The position numbers and the translations under genes were made by a program. The notes beneath the pieces were generated by a model, which searched no databases, had not been told where the DNA came from, and saw only the letters and a program-made list of their open reading frames with translations. This document shows, piece by piece, positions 10,860 to 21,609 of a stretch of 64,000 nt of DNA; within the stretch, counting starts at the first letter, position 1, and the number at the start of each line of letters is the position of its first letter. The stretch comes from Scleroderma bovista (lineage: Eukaryota > Basidiomycota > Agaricomycetes > Boletales > Sclerodermataceae): positions 91,809 to 155,808 of the forward strand of contig JAYMGJ010000499.1 in the NCBI GenBank assembly GCA_037178675.1. The letters run 5' to 3'.

Positions 10860-11446
10860 ATACAAAGCTTTCAAGGAGCAAAGGGGTTTTCTTGATAAAA
10901 GTGCTCAACTACCAGAGGAGAATTCTTTAATTTTGACGAGAGTTCCCAAGTTCTCTCGTGTTCTTTGTATCCTTTCCAGTGTACTAGGTACTGGAGTTGC
11001 CTTTTATAAATATGTGAGGCCACAATATAGCCCACTTCATACTCCTCATTGCATTCTTCAGAAACATGTACCAGACTGGGCCAGGAGACAGGTTGACCAG
11101 GAAGAGGACCTAAATAAGGCTTAACTCATGACACATTCACAACCAGGTGAATCTGAAGGGTCTTCAGAAGCTTAAGCCCAACTGCATTCGGGATAACATG
11201 AGTGACCTCATAGAGGCCAATCTACTTCTCTGTAAGCTTCTTAGAAGCGTGATTTAGCATCTGAAGGTTGTCTGTAGAAAGCCAAACTTGTTGGCCCATA
11301 ACATAGTCCAAAGTGGGACTCCTGTGCTTATCTGCCTGAAGCTTTATAATACATTTAGCCTTCTCAGAAGATTCAACAACTTTATTAAATATAGTGGCAA
11401 AGTCCTTGGCCACTGGGGCCACTGAGTCCATGGATTCTACACTCAT
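10860..11446 (-). pseudogene. Gypsy-A integrase C-terminus and chromodomain, broken
   Basis: The minus-strand frame 11446-11222 gives the integrase C-terminal segment (ATIFNKVVESSEKAK, ADKHRSPTLDYVMGQQVWLS), nearly the same as 22464-22655 of the complete A element. Then 11110-10870 gives a chromodomain with VGYIVAS, KRQLQYLVHWKGY and RTWE. Chromodomains at the integrase C-terminus bind modified histones and direct chromovirus insertion to heterochromatin. Frames change between the two parts. Confidence 0.75.
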
Positions 11447-11484
11447 CCTAGGAGAATAACTTCAAGTGATTCCAAATGGTGTGA

Positions 11485-13179
11485 GCCAAAGTGAGGGTTT
11501 AGGTTGAAACAACAAGGTTTGCCTATGCAGAATCCAGACAGGAGTTGGGTTGAAATCGGGGGTGCTACACAGAGAGGGAAGTGCAGCAAGGGGACAGAAA
11601 TGCCTCAGACGTCCAGAGGTGAGGAAGATTGACTTGAATGAAGCCTAGACTCCACTTGAGCCTAGTAAGAAGAATAGATCTTGAATAACTTGGATGAACT
11701 TGATGATATTGAGCCTTTAGACCTTCACTGAAGCCTACAAGGACTCAAGGACTTGAAGAGATACAAGAGAGAGAGATTGAGAGAGGGATAATTTCATACT
11801 ATTGGGTCTATGATCACTGGGCTGAGCCCAGGGGGTTTAAATACATGGGGGGGCACAGCATAAAGTACAAAAAGAGAAGGGAGTAAGCAAAATTTGTCAA
11901 GGATTGGTAAGGGATTTGGTAAAAGCTTTGTAAGGGGTTTGTAAGCGATCAGTAAGCAAGGGATAAGCATAAATGAGTAAGCTGCATGACAAGATTGATT
12001 GGTAAGGGAGTGAGTCATCAGCTGAGTAATATACCAAAAATGCGAAAGGGATAGAGTAATACTGATGACAAGAGAGTATCAGTAAGCAAGGGATGAGTCA
12101 CTGCACAGCAAGAGGAGTCATTGATGCACAGCCATGGGAGGCTGTGTACCACCAGGAACTTGATGGGGCCAACAATGGGGAAGATCTGAGATAAATAGGG
12201 GAATTGATCTGAGACAGTACAGCCACAAGAAGGGTACCAGGGGTCCAGAGGTCTTTGGGGGGGTCAGCATACACTAAAGTATAGTGCATATGTTCTAGCA
12301 CCGCTGAAGTGCAACCATGGGCTCCCTTGATGAGCTCTCTTCTTGGAAAGAACAAGAGAGGGTTCTTCTTCCTAACAGCACTATAAAATGGGGGTATAAC
12401 TGTCATGGTGCTAGAGGACACTGTCTGAAAGTAGGAAAGTGGATAGAGTATTGAATTTGGCACATCTAGGAAAGCAAGATGAATGACAGAGGAAGATGGA
12501 CATAGCAGGGGTCTTGGAGGAAGAGACCATAGGCAGAGGGATCAGGAAACACAGAGACAACCAGAGAAGACTTTTCAAGCTTGACAATAGACCTAAGATG
12601 ACCAAAGTACGTCCATGATGCAGGACTGACGAGGAGAACATGCTGACCGAGAACAAGAGTGACTGAGGGAGCAGGCTGGGAAGATATGTGCCAGGCAGTG
12701 CACGGGAACTCTGGGAGAGGCTGTCCTAAGAGTAGGACATAGTGGAGATCTGCAGCAATAGTGGAGAAATGATCCAGAGAAAATACAGACTCCATAGTGA
12801 GTGATGAAGCAAATGTCTAGGTTGCGGGGGGAATATCTCCGTGGGAAATGAATGGATTTGTGTCGGAACTTGACAGGCAGATAGACCATGTTCTAGGCTC
12901 TCTGATGGTATAGTCACATGCCTGATAGCTTCAGAAATGATGGAGCTATTCAAATTATTGGAATGCCAGCACCGAGCGCCTAAAAATGACATTTGAGTGC
13001 TAAAAATTGTTTCTTCTCTTTCTCCTTCATTTCTCCATCAATTCTTCAGTTTCTTTGATCATTCTGGTATGGGAGTTGGACTGCAGAAGTGTGCATTCCT
13101 TTCTCATATCATAATTGATGTTATTCCTTCAGTTTCTTCTGCTTCTTGGTGGTTCTTGTGCAAGGGCTGAATCACAGTT
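11485..13179 (-). mobile_element. Family G element fragment, minus strand (unclassified)
   Basis: Shares its sequence and order with 38300-40500 and 59870-60790 on the plus strand. Read on the minus strand: an LTR-like segment (13179 to about 12855: ccaccaagaagcagaagaa, tgacatttttaggc-like, ctatctgcctgtcaagttcc), then an ORF (12795-12466), then a tail with stacked CTTACC/CTTACT words and a TATTTAAA box near 11835. The LTR-ORF-tail order suggests a retroelement, but no pol domain is visible, so I leave it unclassified. Confidence 0.6.
12466..12795 (-). CDS. Family G ORF1, 109 residues, unrecognised
   Basis: Starts MESVFSLDHFSTIAADLHY and continues LLLGQPLPEFPC, QPAPSV, VLLVSPASW, YFGHLRSI. 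Two other copies in the window (39162-39569 and 60189-60785) preserve the same peptide pattern although the DNA has diverged, which suggests that it coded for protein. It begins shortly after the LTR-like segment, the position of a gag. I see no zinc knuckle or other named domain, so the function is unknown. Confidence 0.5.
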   Translation of the reverse strand: MESVFSLDHFSTIAADLHYVLLLGQPLPEFPCTAWHISSQPAPSVTLVLGQHVLLVSPASWTYFGHLRSIVKLEKSSLVVSVFPDPSAYGLFLQDPCYVHLPLSFILLS

Positions 13180-13182
13180 CAT

Positions 13183-13425
13183 TTACATTAACATATTGAA
13201 CTTTACATTACATACTGGGGTGTTATCTTGAGCATCTCTTCTGAGTGCTGCTTCTTTCTCAAGCCTCTGTGTCTTTGCCTGCAAGGCTGCCCTGTCTTGC
13301 TTTTGCTTCACAAGAATTTGTATAATAGCATATGATCTTTTTGCTGAGCAAAACCACTTATGGCATGATTGGACTGCTGGTGTAACAAAACTACACTTGA
13401 AACCTATGCAAGTAATGCCTGCCAT
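13183..13425 (-). CDS. Small ORF with coiled-coil-like segment, uncertain
   Basis: Eighty residues. The middle (KQKQDRAALQAKTQRLEKEA) is charged and heptad-like, as in a coiled coil. No homologue is recognised and the neighbours are repeats, so it may be an exon of a dead gene or chance. Confidence 0.2.
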   Translation of the reverse strand: MAGITCIGFKCSFVTPAVQSCHKWFCSAKRSYAIIQILVKQKQDRAALQAKTQRLEKEAALRRDAQDNTPVCNVKFNMLM

Positions 13426-13579
13426 TAGTAGGAAAATATCTACATGACATCCTCAGTAACATGAATGACTGAATCTGTGAGGAACTTGAATCAGTGTCCT
13501 GATTTTTGACTCCAACAGCTTACAGGCTCTGTGCCAAGTTCAATCTCTGACTTGTAGCCCCTTACCCTCTACCATCACC

Positions 13580-14053
13580 ATGTCTGACATTGAACCTGAC
13601 ACAGAACACCAGTGTACTATTCTCACCTTCTCAAAACTTCTTGATTATATTCTTGGCAAATCTAAAGATGATTGGTGAGATGATACACACTATCTGAGTG
13701 GTCACAGCATGCTGATAAGCCATAGCACATTTTGCTCATTCAAGAAGATGGTGTACTTTTTTCCAATGAGTGTTAACCCATTCATGAACTTTGAGCAGGT
13801 TTTATTTCAAGCACTGCAAAGTGAGTATGAAGCAAACAAGGAGAATGAAACCAGTACTAAGAGGTAAGTACCATTCCTCTTATTCTCCACTATGTTCTTG
13901 CTGACTCATTATTGTCAATATTGTAGTCAAGGTGGAAAGGACTACTATAACTAACTCTATAGAAGGTTCCTTGAGCAGGTCCTAGGAACTATCAGTGAGT
14001 TCCCTTTATGATTTGAACAACATTTTGAGGGCCTGATAGCTTTCATGGATGAG
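13580..14053 (+). pseudogene. Intron-bearing pseudogene, unrecognised
   Basis: From an ATG at 13580 (context accatcaccatgtc) one frame runs as MSDIEPDTEHQ ... LLDYILGKSKDDW, then a TGA where CGA is likely, and on through MVYFFPMSVNPFMNFEQVLF to 13863. A 63-bp intron follows (gtaagt at 13864, ttgtag ending at 13926). The same frame then resumes as SQGGKDYYN-stop-LYRRFLEQVL ... EQHFEGLIAFMDE, with a second gtaagt donor at 14054. The three stops are explained by single C to T changes (CGA, CAA, CGA). The consistent frame across the intron supports a real former gene. I do not recognise the family. Confidence 0.5.
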
Positions 14054-14627
14054 GTAAGTGCATATATGCACTGCTTGGCCATATGTTCACATTATTTCAT
14101 TCATTCAAGCTTTTAAAGGCCACATCATAGTCATGTACAAACAATTGTGCTAGCATCAAATGAAACACCCTTATGTATATGCTTCAAGATCCAACAAAAC
14201 AAGGTGTCCACCCACTGATCAGCAAGGGGCAGCTGAAAGCTCTCTGAGGATGGAATCATCCCATGACCATGAGAAACCTTTTCCAAATGGCATACCTCAA
14301 TATATTTGATTAGGACACTCAGTGCATACATATTATTTATAGATCATTCTGTATCACTGATCAGCTTATCTGAATAGGGAATTCATGAATTAAGTTAACA
14401 ATGAGACTGCAAAATCACACACCCATTTCTTATCATGCTTTTATGATGTTACAATGTACAGTCTGCAAAACAAGAAGCTAGGCTTCATGGAAGATGAGGG
14501 TATCATAAGGGCAAGTCATCTCATTTATTAAACTGTCATATCATTTACTAATACATTTTTCAAAATCTTTCAGCACCTGTTCATATCACCATCTTCAGCA
14601 CTAAATCTAGTGTCAACATGTACAAGC
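14054..14627. other. Unassigned, possible continuation of the pseudogene
   Basis: Follows a donor-like gtaagt. No further exon can be fixed with confidence. A 66-residue minus-strand frame at 14131-14331 has ordinary composition but no recognised domain. Confidence 0.25.
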
Positions 14628-15076
14628 TGTTAGCTTTGATGATTTCCACCTCTTCTTATGACTCTCACTGCAAGAATTTCTCAATGTTTCACCACAAAAC
14701 ATTGTAAAAAAATAGAGGAAAGAGATACTCTGTTATTTACAATTTTGTTTGACAAAAAGACAAATATCATACAGTATTATCTTTGTCATTTTTGTGCCAA
14801 GACATGATTTGAGACCATTTCTTCTTTTGAGGAAGTAAAAAATTTAATCTTTTTCTTCTGCCTATCCTTTGCAAAACAAAATAAAGAAAAGACATAACTT
14901 TTCTTGTATCGAGAGACTTAAAATCACAATGTTTTGTGAAAAAAAATTGTAAATCACATACAATATATACTTGACAAAAACATTTTATAGTCATAAGGTA
15001 TATTCTATTAAATACTACCTTAAATAAACAGTCCTTTTCTGACAATAAACAATATATGCATAATATCATTTTATTG

Positions 15077-15447
15077 TGTAATGGACCAACTTTTTATCTT
15101 ATCTAATCTGCAATTAGATAGTGTTTATCTTACCTTAGTGTACAGCCATCTCTTATCTACCTAGTCTAGACTAGTGCCTCATGCTGTACATGCTACCATC
15201 CTTGATGTCATTCCACATAGCCTTAGCTCCACTGTGACATCATTAACATAGCATTGCACAGCTGCATAGCCTCATGGATAGCCTTGCATAGACCTTGTGT
15301 ACAGTAGTATATATACAATGCAATCCAGCATCCAGAGGCTCTCCATTCGAGCTCATCTTGGGTCTTTGCCCTAGCCTCTTGACTCCTATCCTCTCAGAGT
15401 TTCTACATGTAGTAAGGTCCTTGGTGTTTTCGCCTAGGGTTGTTTCA
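15077..15447 (+). mobile_element. 5' LTR of gypsy-A (371 bp)
   Basis: Begins TGTAATGGACCAAC and ends CCTAGGGTTGTTTCA. A TATATATAC box lies near 15310. The sequence just inside, tctgagctcgaatcta, is shared with the copy at 3842 and probably holds the primer site, but I cannot match it to the 3' end of a particular tRNA. Confidence 0.9.
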
Positions 15448-17473
15448 TCTGAGCTCGAATCTATAACATCTACATGCTCTACTACATGCTCTCCTAGCCT
15501 TATAAGGAAACTATACCTGAACTCCAGGGTTAAGGAGCTTCCTTTTCACACCTTGTATTTCATTCACAGCCAGCCTTTAGTGCCATTCTCATAGTGCTTT
15601 GATATTGGGAGTTTTTAGCACCATATCCTTTATATACTGTACACCAGCCCGGGGTTGTGCCTGGATGCCTCTTGTACCTCAACCACTACCTTCCCCTTTG
15701 GGACAGGCCTCCACCACACCCAAGCACCAGTGTTTTCCCTCATCACCATGCACGATCTGTCTCTCAGAGATTGGAAAGTGCTACCATGCCTTTCCCAGAG
15801 GCACCTTTCACTCTTGATTTGCTCCCCCTACAGTCCCCCGCTCGGTTCTCCAACACGTTGATGCTCACCCTTTCTTCTGGTCCTGGACCACAAAGGCTGG
15901 CCCTAACATCAGCAAATCATTCGCTGTCCCCACTGTCCTGACCTCATGTCCAAAGGACAGTCCTAAGGCTGTCCTGTGGATAGTCTCTATTTTCCATGCA
16001 TTCAAATCCCAGCTCACCCTCCAGGTGCTAGACCAGGTGACGGGTAGGGTCCTCTCCACATATGTCAAGCTTTATCAAAACAACATGCTGATGCACCTGC
16101 GTGCTCAGCTGGCCTGCCTTCATGCGGGCAAACTGTCTCCCTCTGCCACCCCCCCTCGTGCCGCCCCCCAGTCAGCTGTGCCCAAATCCCCCCAAATCCC
16201 CCTTAATGTCATAGCAGAGCTCCAAAGGGAGGTCATGGCCCTCCGGCTCTTGCACAAGGCATCCACTATGCCCCCCCTTCCTCACGTACTGCCCCCACGG
16301 TGGTGCCCCCTCATCCTCCCTTCTCTTCTGCTGCCTCCTCTATGTCCATAGTACAGGAGGGAGTTGCCCACCCAGATCACTAGTGGCTGCAGGCAATCAT
16401 TGACAACCAGTACTGCCCACCAACATTCAAATACATTGACTCCTCTATGGTCCCAACCTATCCTCTTGTCATCCCCAAGGACATACAACAGGTCTTGCAG
16501 GTGATCTATGAAGTGGACATCCAGTTTGTGGGTTTCAACTCTAACAGTGACCTCTGTGTTGCCATCTGGTCCCCTGCCAAGCTGATCATCGCAGCAGTTG
16601 TTGTCCAGGTGGGTGCTCTCCCTCTGCCCCCCACCTATTAGCCCATGAGGCCCCTACCCTCCCCCTCCCCCTTCTTTCCTGCCCAGCTCCATGGTTCCCT
16701 TGATCACATAGCACTCAGGGGGCGGTGTATACCCTCCATAGCCCATGTGGCTAGAAATCAGACTCAGTTGTTTGTGCATAGGTACAGTAGACACATCACA
16801 TGTGTAGGAAGTGGAGTGTGATATGGGGATGATTCCCCGAGTCACTATAATACCTATTGAAAAAAAAAAAGGTTGTGCCTGGTGTCTGAAGGTCGGTGCC
16901 CGTTCAAGAGTTGTTCATAGCCACAAGGTGATTGAGACATAGTTACTTCATAATTCCTGCATCCGTGCAGAGGTAGACCTGTGATCTGCAGCCACTAGCC
17001 ATTACTCTGCATAGCTGTGCCACTGCCCTGACCCAGCAAGAGCAACAGGCACACAAAATCTTACACTTAGTTTAGTGGAACACCTATGAGGATCTAGTCT
17101 CATATAGCTCTACACCTACCTTACCCCATATAGTTAGCCACCATACCTTACCAGTTCCCTTGTCAGCTTGTCAAAGCACAACAGGAGCGCTTGGCAATCA
17201 TCTACAGTCCTCACTCTGTCACAAGTGCTGAAGCACAAACAAGGGAGTTGGCAGTTGACAAAGAGCATCAGTTCACCTACACCATTGCCGCCTACAGTCA
17301 CCTTGTCAGCAACTTCAAAATCCAAGTCTTCCTTGGCCTCCACCATTCCTTCCTGTCCTGCCCCTTCCAGACCTCCCTCTCGCTTGCTGCTGCACATTCT
17401 GGTCCTCCTGTCTCTGACCAGTTCAGAAAAGACCTACCTCTTACTCCTGTCTCCACCCATACTAGTTCAGGAT
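15448..17473 (+). pseudogene. Two-kilobase leader of gypsy-A with extra broken ORF
   Basis: Between the LTR and the gag ATG lie 2 kb with coding character that are not gag. One frame gives FFWSWTTKAGPN ... VLTSCPKDSPKAVLWIV and TGRVLSTYVKLYQNNMLMH (to 16351). A second gives DIQQVLQVIYEVDIQFVGF (16480-16610), followed by a GTGGGT...CTGCCCAG intron-like gap to 16684. A third gives QQERLAIIYSPHSV and NFKIQ (17150-17320). I recognise no retroviral domain. It could be an additional element ORF or captured host sequence. Confidence 0.45.
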
Positions 17474-18842
17474 GGCAGACCCTCTCCAGGTGCTCCTTGC
17501 ACAACTCATCCAGGGTCAGATCAATCTTCAGAACAATATCACAGTCCTTACAGCTGCACAGCCTGGACCACCACTGCCATCGCACAAGAAGGTGGTCACA
17601 GATCCCAGCTCTTTCAATGGTTCTCCCACAAAGTTCCATGAGTAGTGGAGTAAGCTCAAGGTCTGGATTGAGATCTCAATGCAGGGAGCCAATGATGCAA
17701 CAGTGGCAGCCACTGTCTATTCTTGGCTCACAGGCCCAAAGGCTGGTCGGTGGGCTCAGGTCTGCCTTGATTAGTGCATGGTGGCCACAGCCACCCTTGC
17801 AGCTGCTCCACCACTTGCCCCAGGAGCAGTACCTCCACTGCCAGCATGGCCCACCAGGGCACAACTCAAGGCAGAAATAGAGGGGTTCTTCCTCTTGGAA
17901 AACAACCAGGAATGAGCAAGAGTCCAGCTTTTGCATCTTCGTCAAGACCCTCGTCAGTTTATCAATGATTTCTTAGTGCAGTTCGAAGTGCTTAAGGTTC
18001 AGGGTCAGTGCATGATGATTATGCAAAAGACCTCCTCAAAAGAGCACTGCAGAGGAAACTTTTGGAGCAAATTTACATTCAAAATATGCATAGAGAAACT
18101 TATGCCCAACTAAGCATGTTGGCTAGGGAAATAGGGAGAGCACAGGAGCTCTTCCTAATCAACACACTGTTACGGACCAACTTTTATCTTATCTAATCTA
18201 CGGTTAGATAGCGTTTATCTTATCTTAGTGTACAGCCTCTATCTTATCTACCTAGTCTAGACCTGTACCTCGTGCTGTACACGCTGCCACCCTTGACATC
18301 ATTACGCATAGCCTTAGCTCCACAGTGATGTCATTACATAGCCTTCTGCCTGCACGGAGCCTCATGGATAGCCTCGCGTAGCCCTCATGTATAGTAGTAT
18401 ATATACCGTGCAATCCAGCACCCAGAGGCTCCCCATTCGAGCTCATCTTGGGTCTTTGCTCTAGATACTCGCATCCTATCCTCTCAGAGTCTTAGCGTGT
18501 GGTCGGATCCTTGGTGTTTGCCTAGGGTCGTCTCACACACAGTCACAGTCACTGACCTGGTATTTCCAGGGCCAAAATTATTCATCATCTTCAGCCTTGG
18601 GCAGTAGCATGCCCATGGACATCAGTGCTGCTGACACTACTCAGCAAAGGGGTAAAGGGGCCCAATGTTACAACTGCCAACTCTTTGGCCATATTGCACA
18701 AGAGTGCACCAAACTTTGTTGCCCTCGTCATGGGCAACAACAAGCATGGGTAACACAAGCTCAACCAGAGGATGACCAGCTAAATGCAGTTCGGGGAATG
18801 ATGTTTGCAAAGATGCAAGCATTCTTCCATGATTTAAAAGAT
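17474..18842 (+). pseudogene. Gypsy-A gag, broken by stops and a solo LTR
   Basis: The likely start is ATG 17474 (MADPLQVLLAQLIQG), with VTDPSSFNGSPTKFHE-stop-WSKLKVWI, the typical gag opening, then SWLTGPKAGRWAQ, RTRAQLKAEIEGFF-like and QDPRQFINDFLVQFE. A solo LTR (18168-18535) separates capsid from nucleocapsid. The latter resumes at 18541 and carries a CCHC zinc knuckle, CYNCQLFGHIAQEC, spaced C-X2-C-X4-H-X4-C (about 18663-18706), for binding RNA. Three stops replace expected Trp codons (TGG to TAG or TGA). The protein would package element RNA. Confidence 0.85.
18168..18535 (+). mobile_element. Solo LTR of gypsy-A inside gypsy-A gag, TSD CACAC
   Basis: 368 bp, TGTTACGGACC ... GGGTCGTCTCA, flanked by CACAC at 18163-18167 and 18536-18540. 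It retains CpG sites lost in the host element's LTRs, so it is younger. It is a case of a family inserting into its own older copy and then losing its interior by LTR recombination. Confidence 0.92.
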
Positions 18843-19260
18843 TAAAGAGTGAGGACATGTTGGGCACCCTTGCTCTCAAATCTTCTTTGGACACAGCTGT
18901 ATGTATTTTGGACTATAGACTATCTCACACTACTACTCCTGTGGTGCAGAAAATATTTAAGTATCACATTGCCTTGTTATGTAGTAAAATTAGTAAAACC
19001 TACAAAAAAGTCTCTTCTGTAGTCTCTCCTGTTTCTGTTTCTCCTGGCTGCTACTCTGTTCTGTCTATTGATACCATGGACTGTGATATGGACTGTTCTG
19101 TACCATCTAAGGGGGTCCCTGCAAAGAGCTCGGCACTGGATGTAAAATTGAGCATGCTTAATTTCTGATTGAATAATTTTTTTTTTCTTTGACATCTAAG
19201 GAACTGGAAAGTCCTGCCAGCAACTTGGAAGTTTCTATGGACTTATGAAGGTCCTTCACA

Positions 19261-19680
19261 ATGGAACATGAAGTGACAGTACTGGTCTGCATCCGTGGAC
19301 CCCTTAATACTATTGAGGTAGACGCTCTGCTAGACAGTGGTGCTATTGGTTGCTTTGTTGACAAGAGTTGGGCTCTTGATTGACACCTACAGCTATCTAA
19401 GCTGGTGAAGCCCATTCCAGTGCTTAATGTAGATGGCACCAGGAATCAGGAAGGTGACATCACGCATTATATATTGTTCACAATCAGTATTGGAAAGCAT
19501 GCTGAAAAACTATGGTGTACTGTCACTTGACTTGGAAAGGTTCTGCTTATCCTCGGCCACACTTGGCTTCAGAAGCACAATCCCAATATAGATTGAGTAA
19601 CTGGCAAAGTTAATTTAACTTGGTGTCCCTCAAAGTGCAAGTCACTTTTGGAAACACACTTTGCTAAATTATTACAAGAA
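19261..19680 (+). pseudogene. Gypsy-A aspartic protease, broken
   Basis: The frame from 19261 (EHEVTVLVCIRGPLNTIEV) reaches the catalytic DSG (ALLDSGAIGCFVDK, DSG at 19333-19341) and hits a TGA at 19379 where CGA is expected before HLQLSKL. The downstream parts of the fold continue in other frames. The enzyme would cleave the gag-pol polyprotein. Confidence 0.75.
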
Positions 19681-19816
19681 AATGAATCTTAGAAAACTTG
19701 AGTTTAAGCTTTGAAGACCCACAAGTCAAAGGTCGCTATTGATGAGTCAACTCTAGAAGAAGCCCAGAAGCAAGTACCTAAGGAATACTAGACATATTTA
19801 GTAAAAAGTCATTGGA

Positions 19817-21600
19817 GTGTATGCCACTAAGGAAACCTTGGGATCATGGATCCTGCTCTCTGTTGATGAACAAAAGGAAGTTGAATCCTTCCTAGATGAT
19901 CAGCTGGAAAAAGGATATATTTGGCCTTCTATTAGTCAACAGATGTCACTGGTCTTCTTTATCCTGAAAAAGGACAGCAAAAAACACATGGTACAGGATT
20001 ACCAATATGTAAACGACTGGACAATAAAAAATAACTATCCGCTGCCACTTATCTCTCAGCTTGTTGACAAGCTCAAGGGTTGTAAGCTCTTCATGAAGAT
20101 GGATCTTCATTGGGGCTATAACAATGTGAGGATTTGCAAAGGTGATGAGTGGAAAGCTGTGTTTGTAATGCACAAAGGGGCTTTTGAGCTGTTAGTTATG
20201 TATTTTGGTCTCTGTAACTCACCCACAACATTCCAGAAGATGATGAATGAGATCTTCCATATGTTGGATGTCTACATGGTGTACATCGATGACCTTATGA
20301 TATTTACAAATATGGATGATCAGGAAAAGTATGATAGAATTGTGCTAGAAGTTTTGAAATGGTTATATGATAATGATCTTTACGTCAAACCCGAGAAGTG
20401 TTGCTTCAGAGTCACCAAAGTTGACTTCCTCAGAATGATTGTCTCACATGATGAGATCAAAATGAACCCTGAAAAGGTTAACACTGTTTTGAAGTGGCCA
20501 GAGCCAACAAAAGTTAAGCAGGTCTGTGCATTCTTAGGCCTTGGCAACTTCTATAGACGGTTTATTAAGGATTATGTGATCATGGCTAGGCCCATGACAG
20601 ACCTTACCTGTAAAGACACTGTATTTAACTTCAGAGAGAAGGAACACACTGCATTTGAGGCTTTGAAAGCTGCCTTTACTCATGCTCTGTGTCAAATCCA
20701 GGTCCACTCCAGACAAAGTCTGGACGAAATCTGGTTAAGATCTTGAACGAGGGAGGGGCAGAGGTTGGCCTAGGCCAGGAATTGCTCAGGGGGGCAGGAT
20801 AGACCAATTGGGTACAACAACAGAAGTCAAGTGTTGACCCCTTGCATGGATTCTGGTCAAGACAAGAGAGAGTAGGGAAGGGAGATACAGAGTGGGTGAC
20901 TTAGTTGATTTCAGACTCAAGATACAGGACTGAGTACAGGACTTTATATATGGAGGCAGAACTAACCTGAGTATATACAGTGACAAGTAAACAACCAGAA
21001 ACCGGAACAAGGAAACGAGAGTGAAAGGAATAGGTCGGTAAAATAAACAGGGACAGGAAAATAACCAGGGAGTCAGGCTCAAAGCAGACATGGGGAACTG
21101 GAAGTATATAGGATCGATGGAACGGGTGCAGGAACAATGTGATAAGTGGAACTAAACCGGATTGGAAAGATGGATAGAGATGAGTACGGACTTAGCAGAT
21201 ACTATGTGTGTGAACCTAGTCCGGGACCAGGGATGAAGTGCAAGGGCCGGGATCGAGCTGCATAGCTGTGATGAAGCCAGAGTAACCAGGCGAGCAACCG
21301 GAACTGGTCATGGTCATGACACTCTGGTACTTCAGTACCCTGATCAAGACCATGAATTCTGCCTTAAAACAGATGTGTCTGAGTTTGCCATTGGGGGAGT
21401 GATATCCGTAAAGTATGAAGACAGCGAATTCAGATCCATCACATACATGTCACATTTCATGACACCTCCTGAATGAAACTATCCTATTCATAATAAAGAG
21501 ATGCTGACCATCATAAAAGCAACTGAAGCCTGGCACCACTATCTTGAAGCCACTCCTTATGCTTTCAAGATTTATATGGATAGCAGATTCAGACCTATAT
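19817..21600 (+). pseudogene. Gypsy-A reverse transcriptase and RNase H, split by a solo LTR
   Basis: RT runs 19817-20689: VQDYQYVNDWTIKNNYPLP, FMKMDLHWGYNNVRI, the catalytic YIDD near 20282, EKCCFRVTKVDFL and LGLGNFYRRFIKDY. At 20690 a solo LTR enters after AFEALKAAFTHAL. RNase H resumes at 21327 (YPDQDHEF, LKTDVSEFAIGGVIS, IHNKEMLTIIKATEAWHHYLE) and ends near 21600, where a deletion fuses it to the integrase zinc-finger tail. The catalytic residues of RT are intact, but the protein cannot be made as one chain. Confidence 0.9.
20690..21321 (+). mobile_element. Solo LTR B in gypsy-A pol, TSD CTCTG
   Basis: 632 bp, TGTCAAATCCAGG ... GGTCATGACA, flanked by CTCTG (20685-20689 and 21322-21326). 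It has the TTTATATATGG promoter-like box near 20945 and the GTGACAAGTAAACAACC word shared with other B LTRs. It is moderately decayed compared with the copies at 44166 and 54799. Confidence 0.92.
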
Positions 21601-21609
21601 AAAGCACTG

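Larger units (their letters stand above)
9909..11484 (-). mobile_element. Gypsy-A 3' fragment on minus strand, with LTR 9909-10199
   Basis: The LTR is internally deleted (291 bp) but keeps the A-family ends (TGTAACGGACTAAC on the minus strand at 10199). Next to it on the plus strand is ccccccttaggtgcag, the reverse complement of the A polypurine tract. Further in are the chromodomain and integrase C-terminal parts of pol, interrupted by a hAT MITE at 10252-10798. The homology to A ends near 11484, where a family G fragment begins. Confidence 0.85.

Noticed and set aside
15655..15941. Three overlapping ORFs just inside gypsy-A
   Set aside because: Overlapping alternative frames of the leader. 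Only the frame running into 16025-16351 has steady protein-like content, and it is described with the leader.
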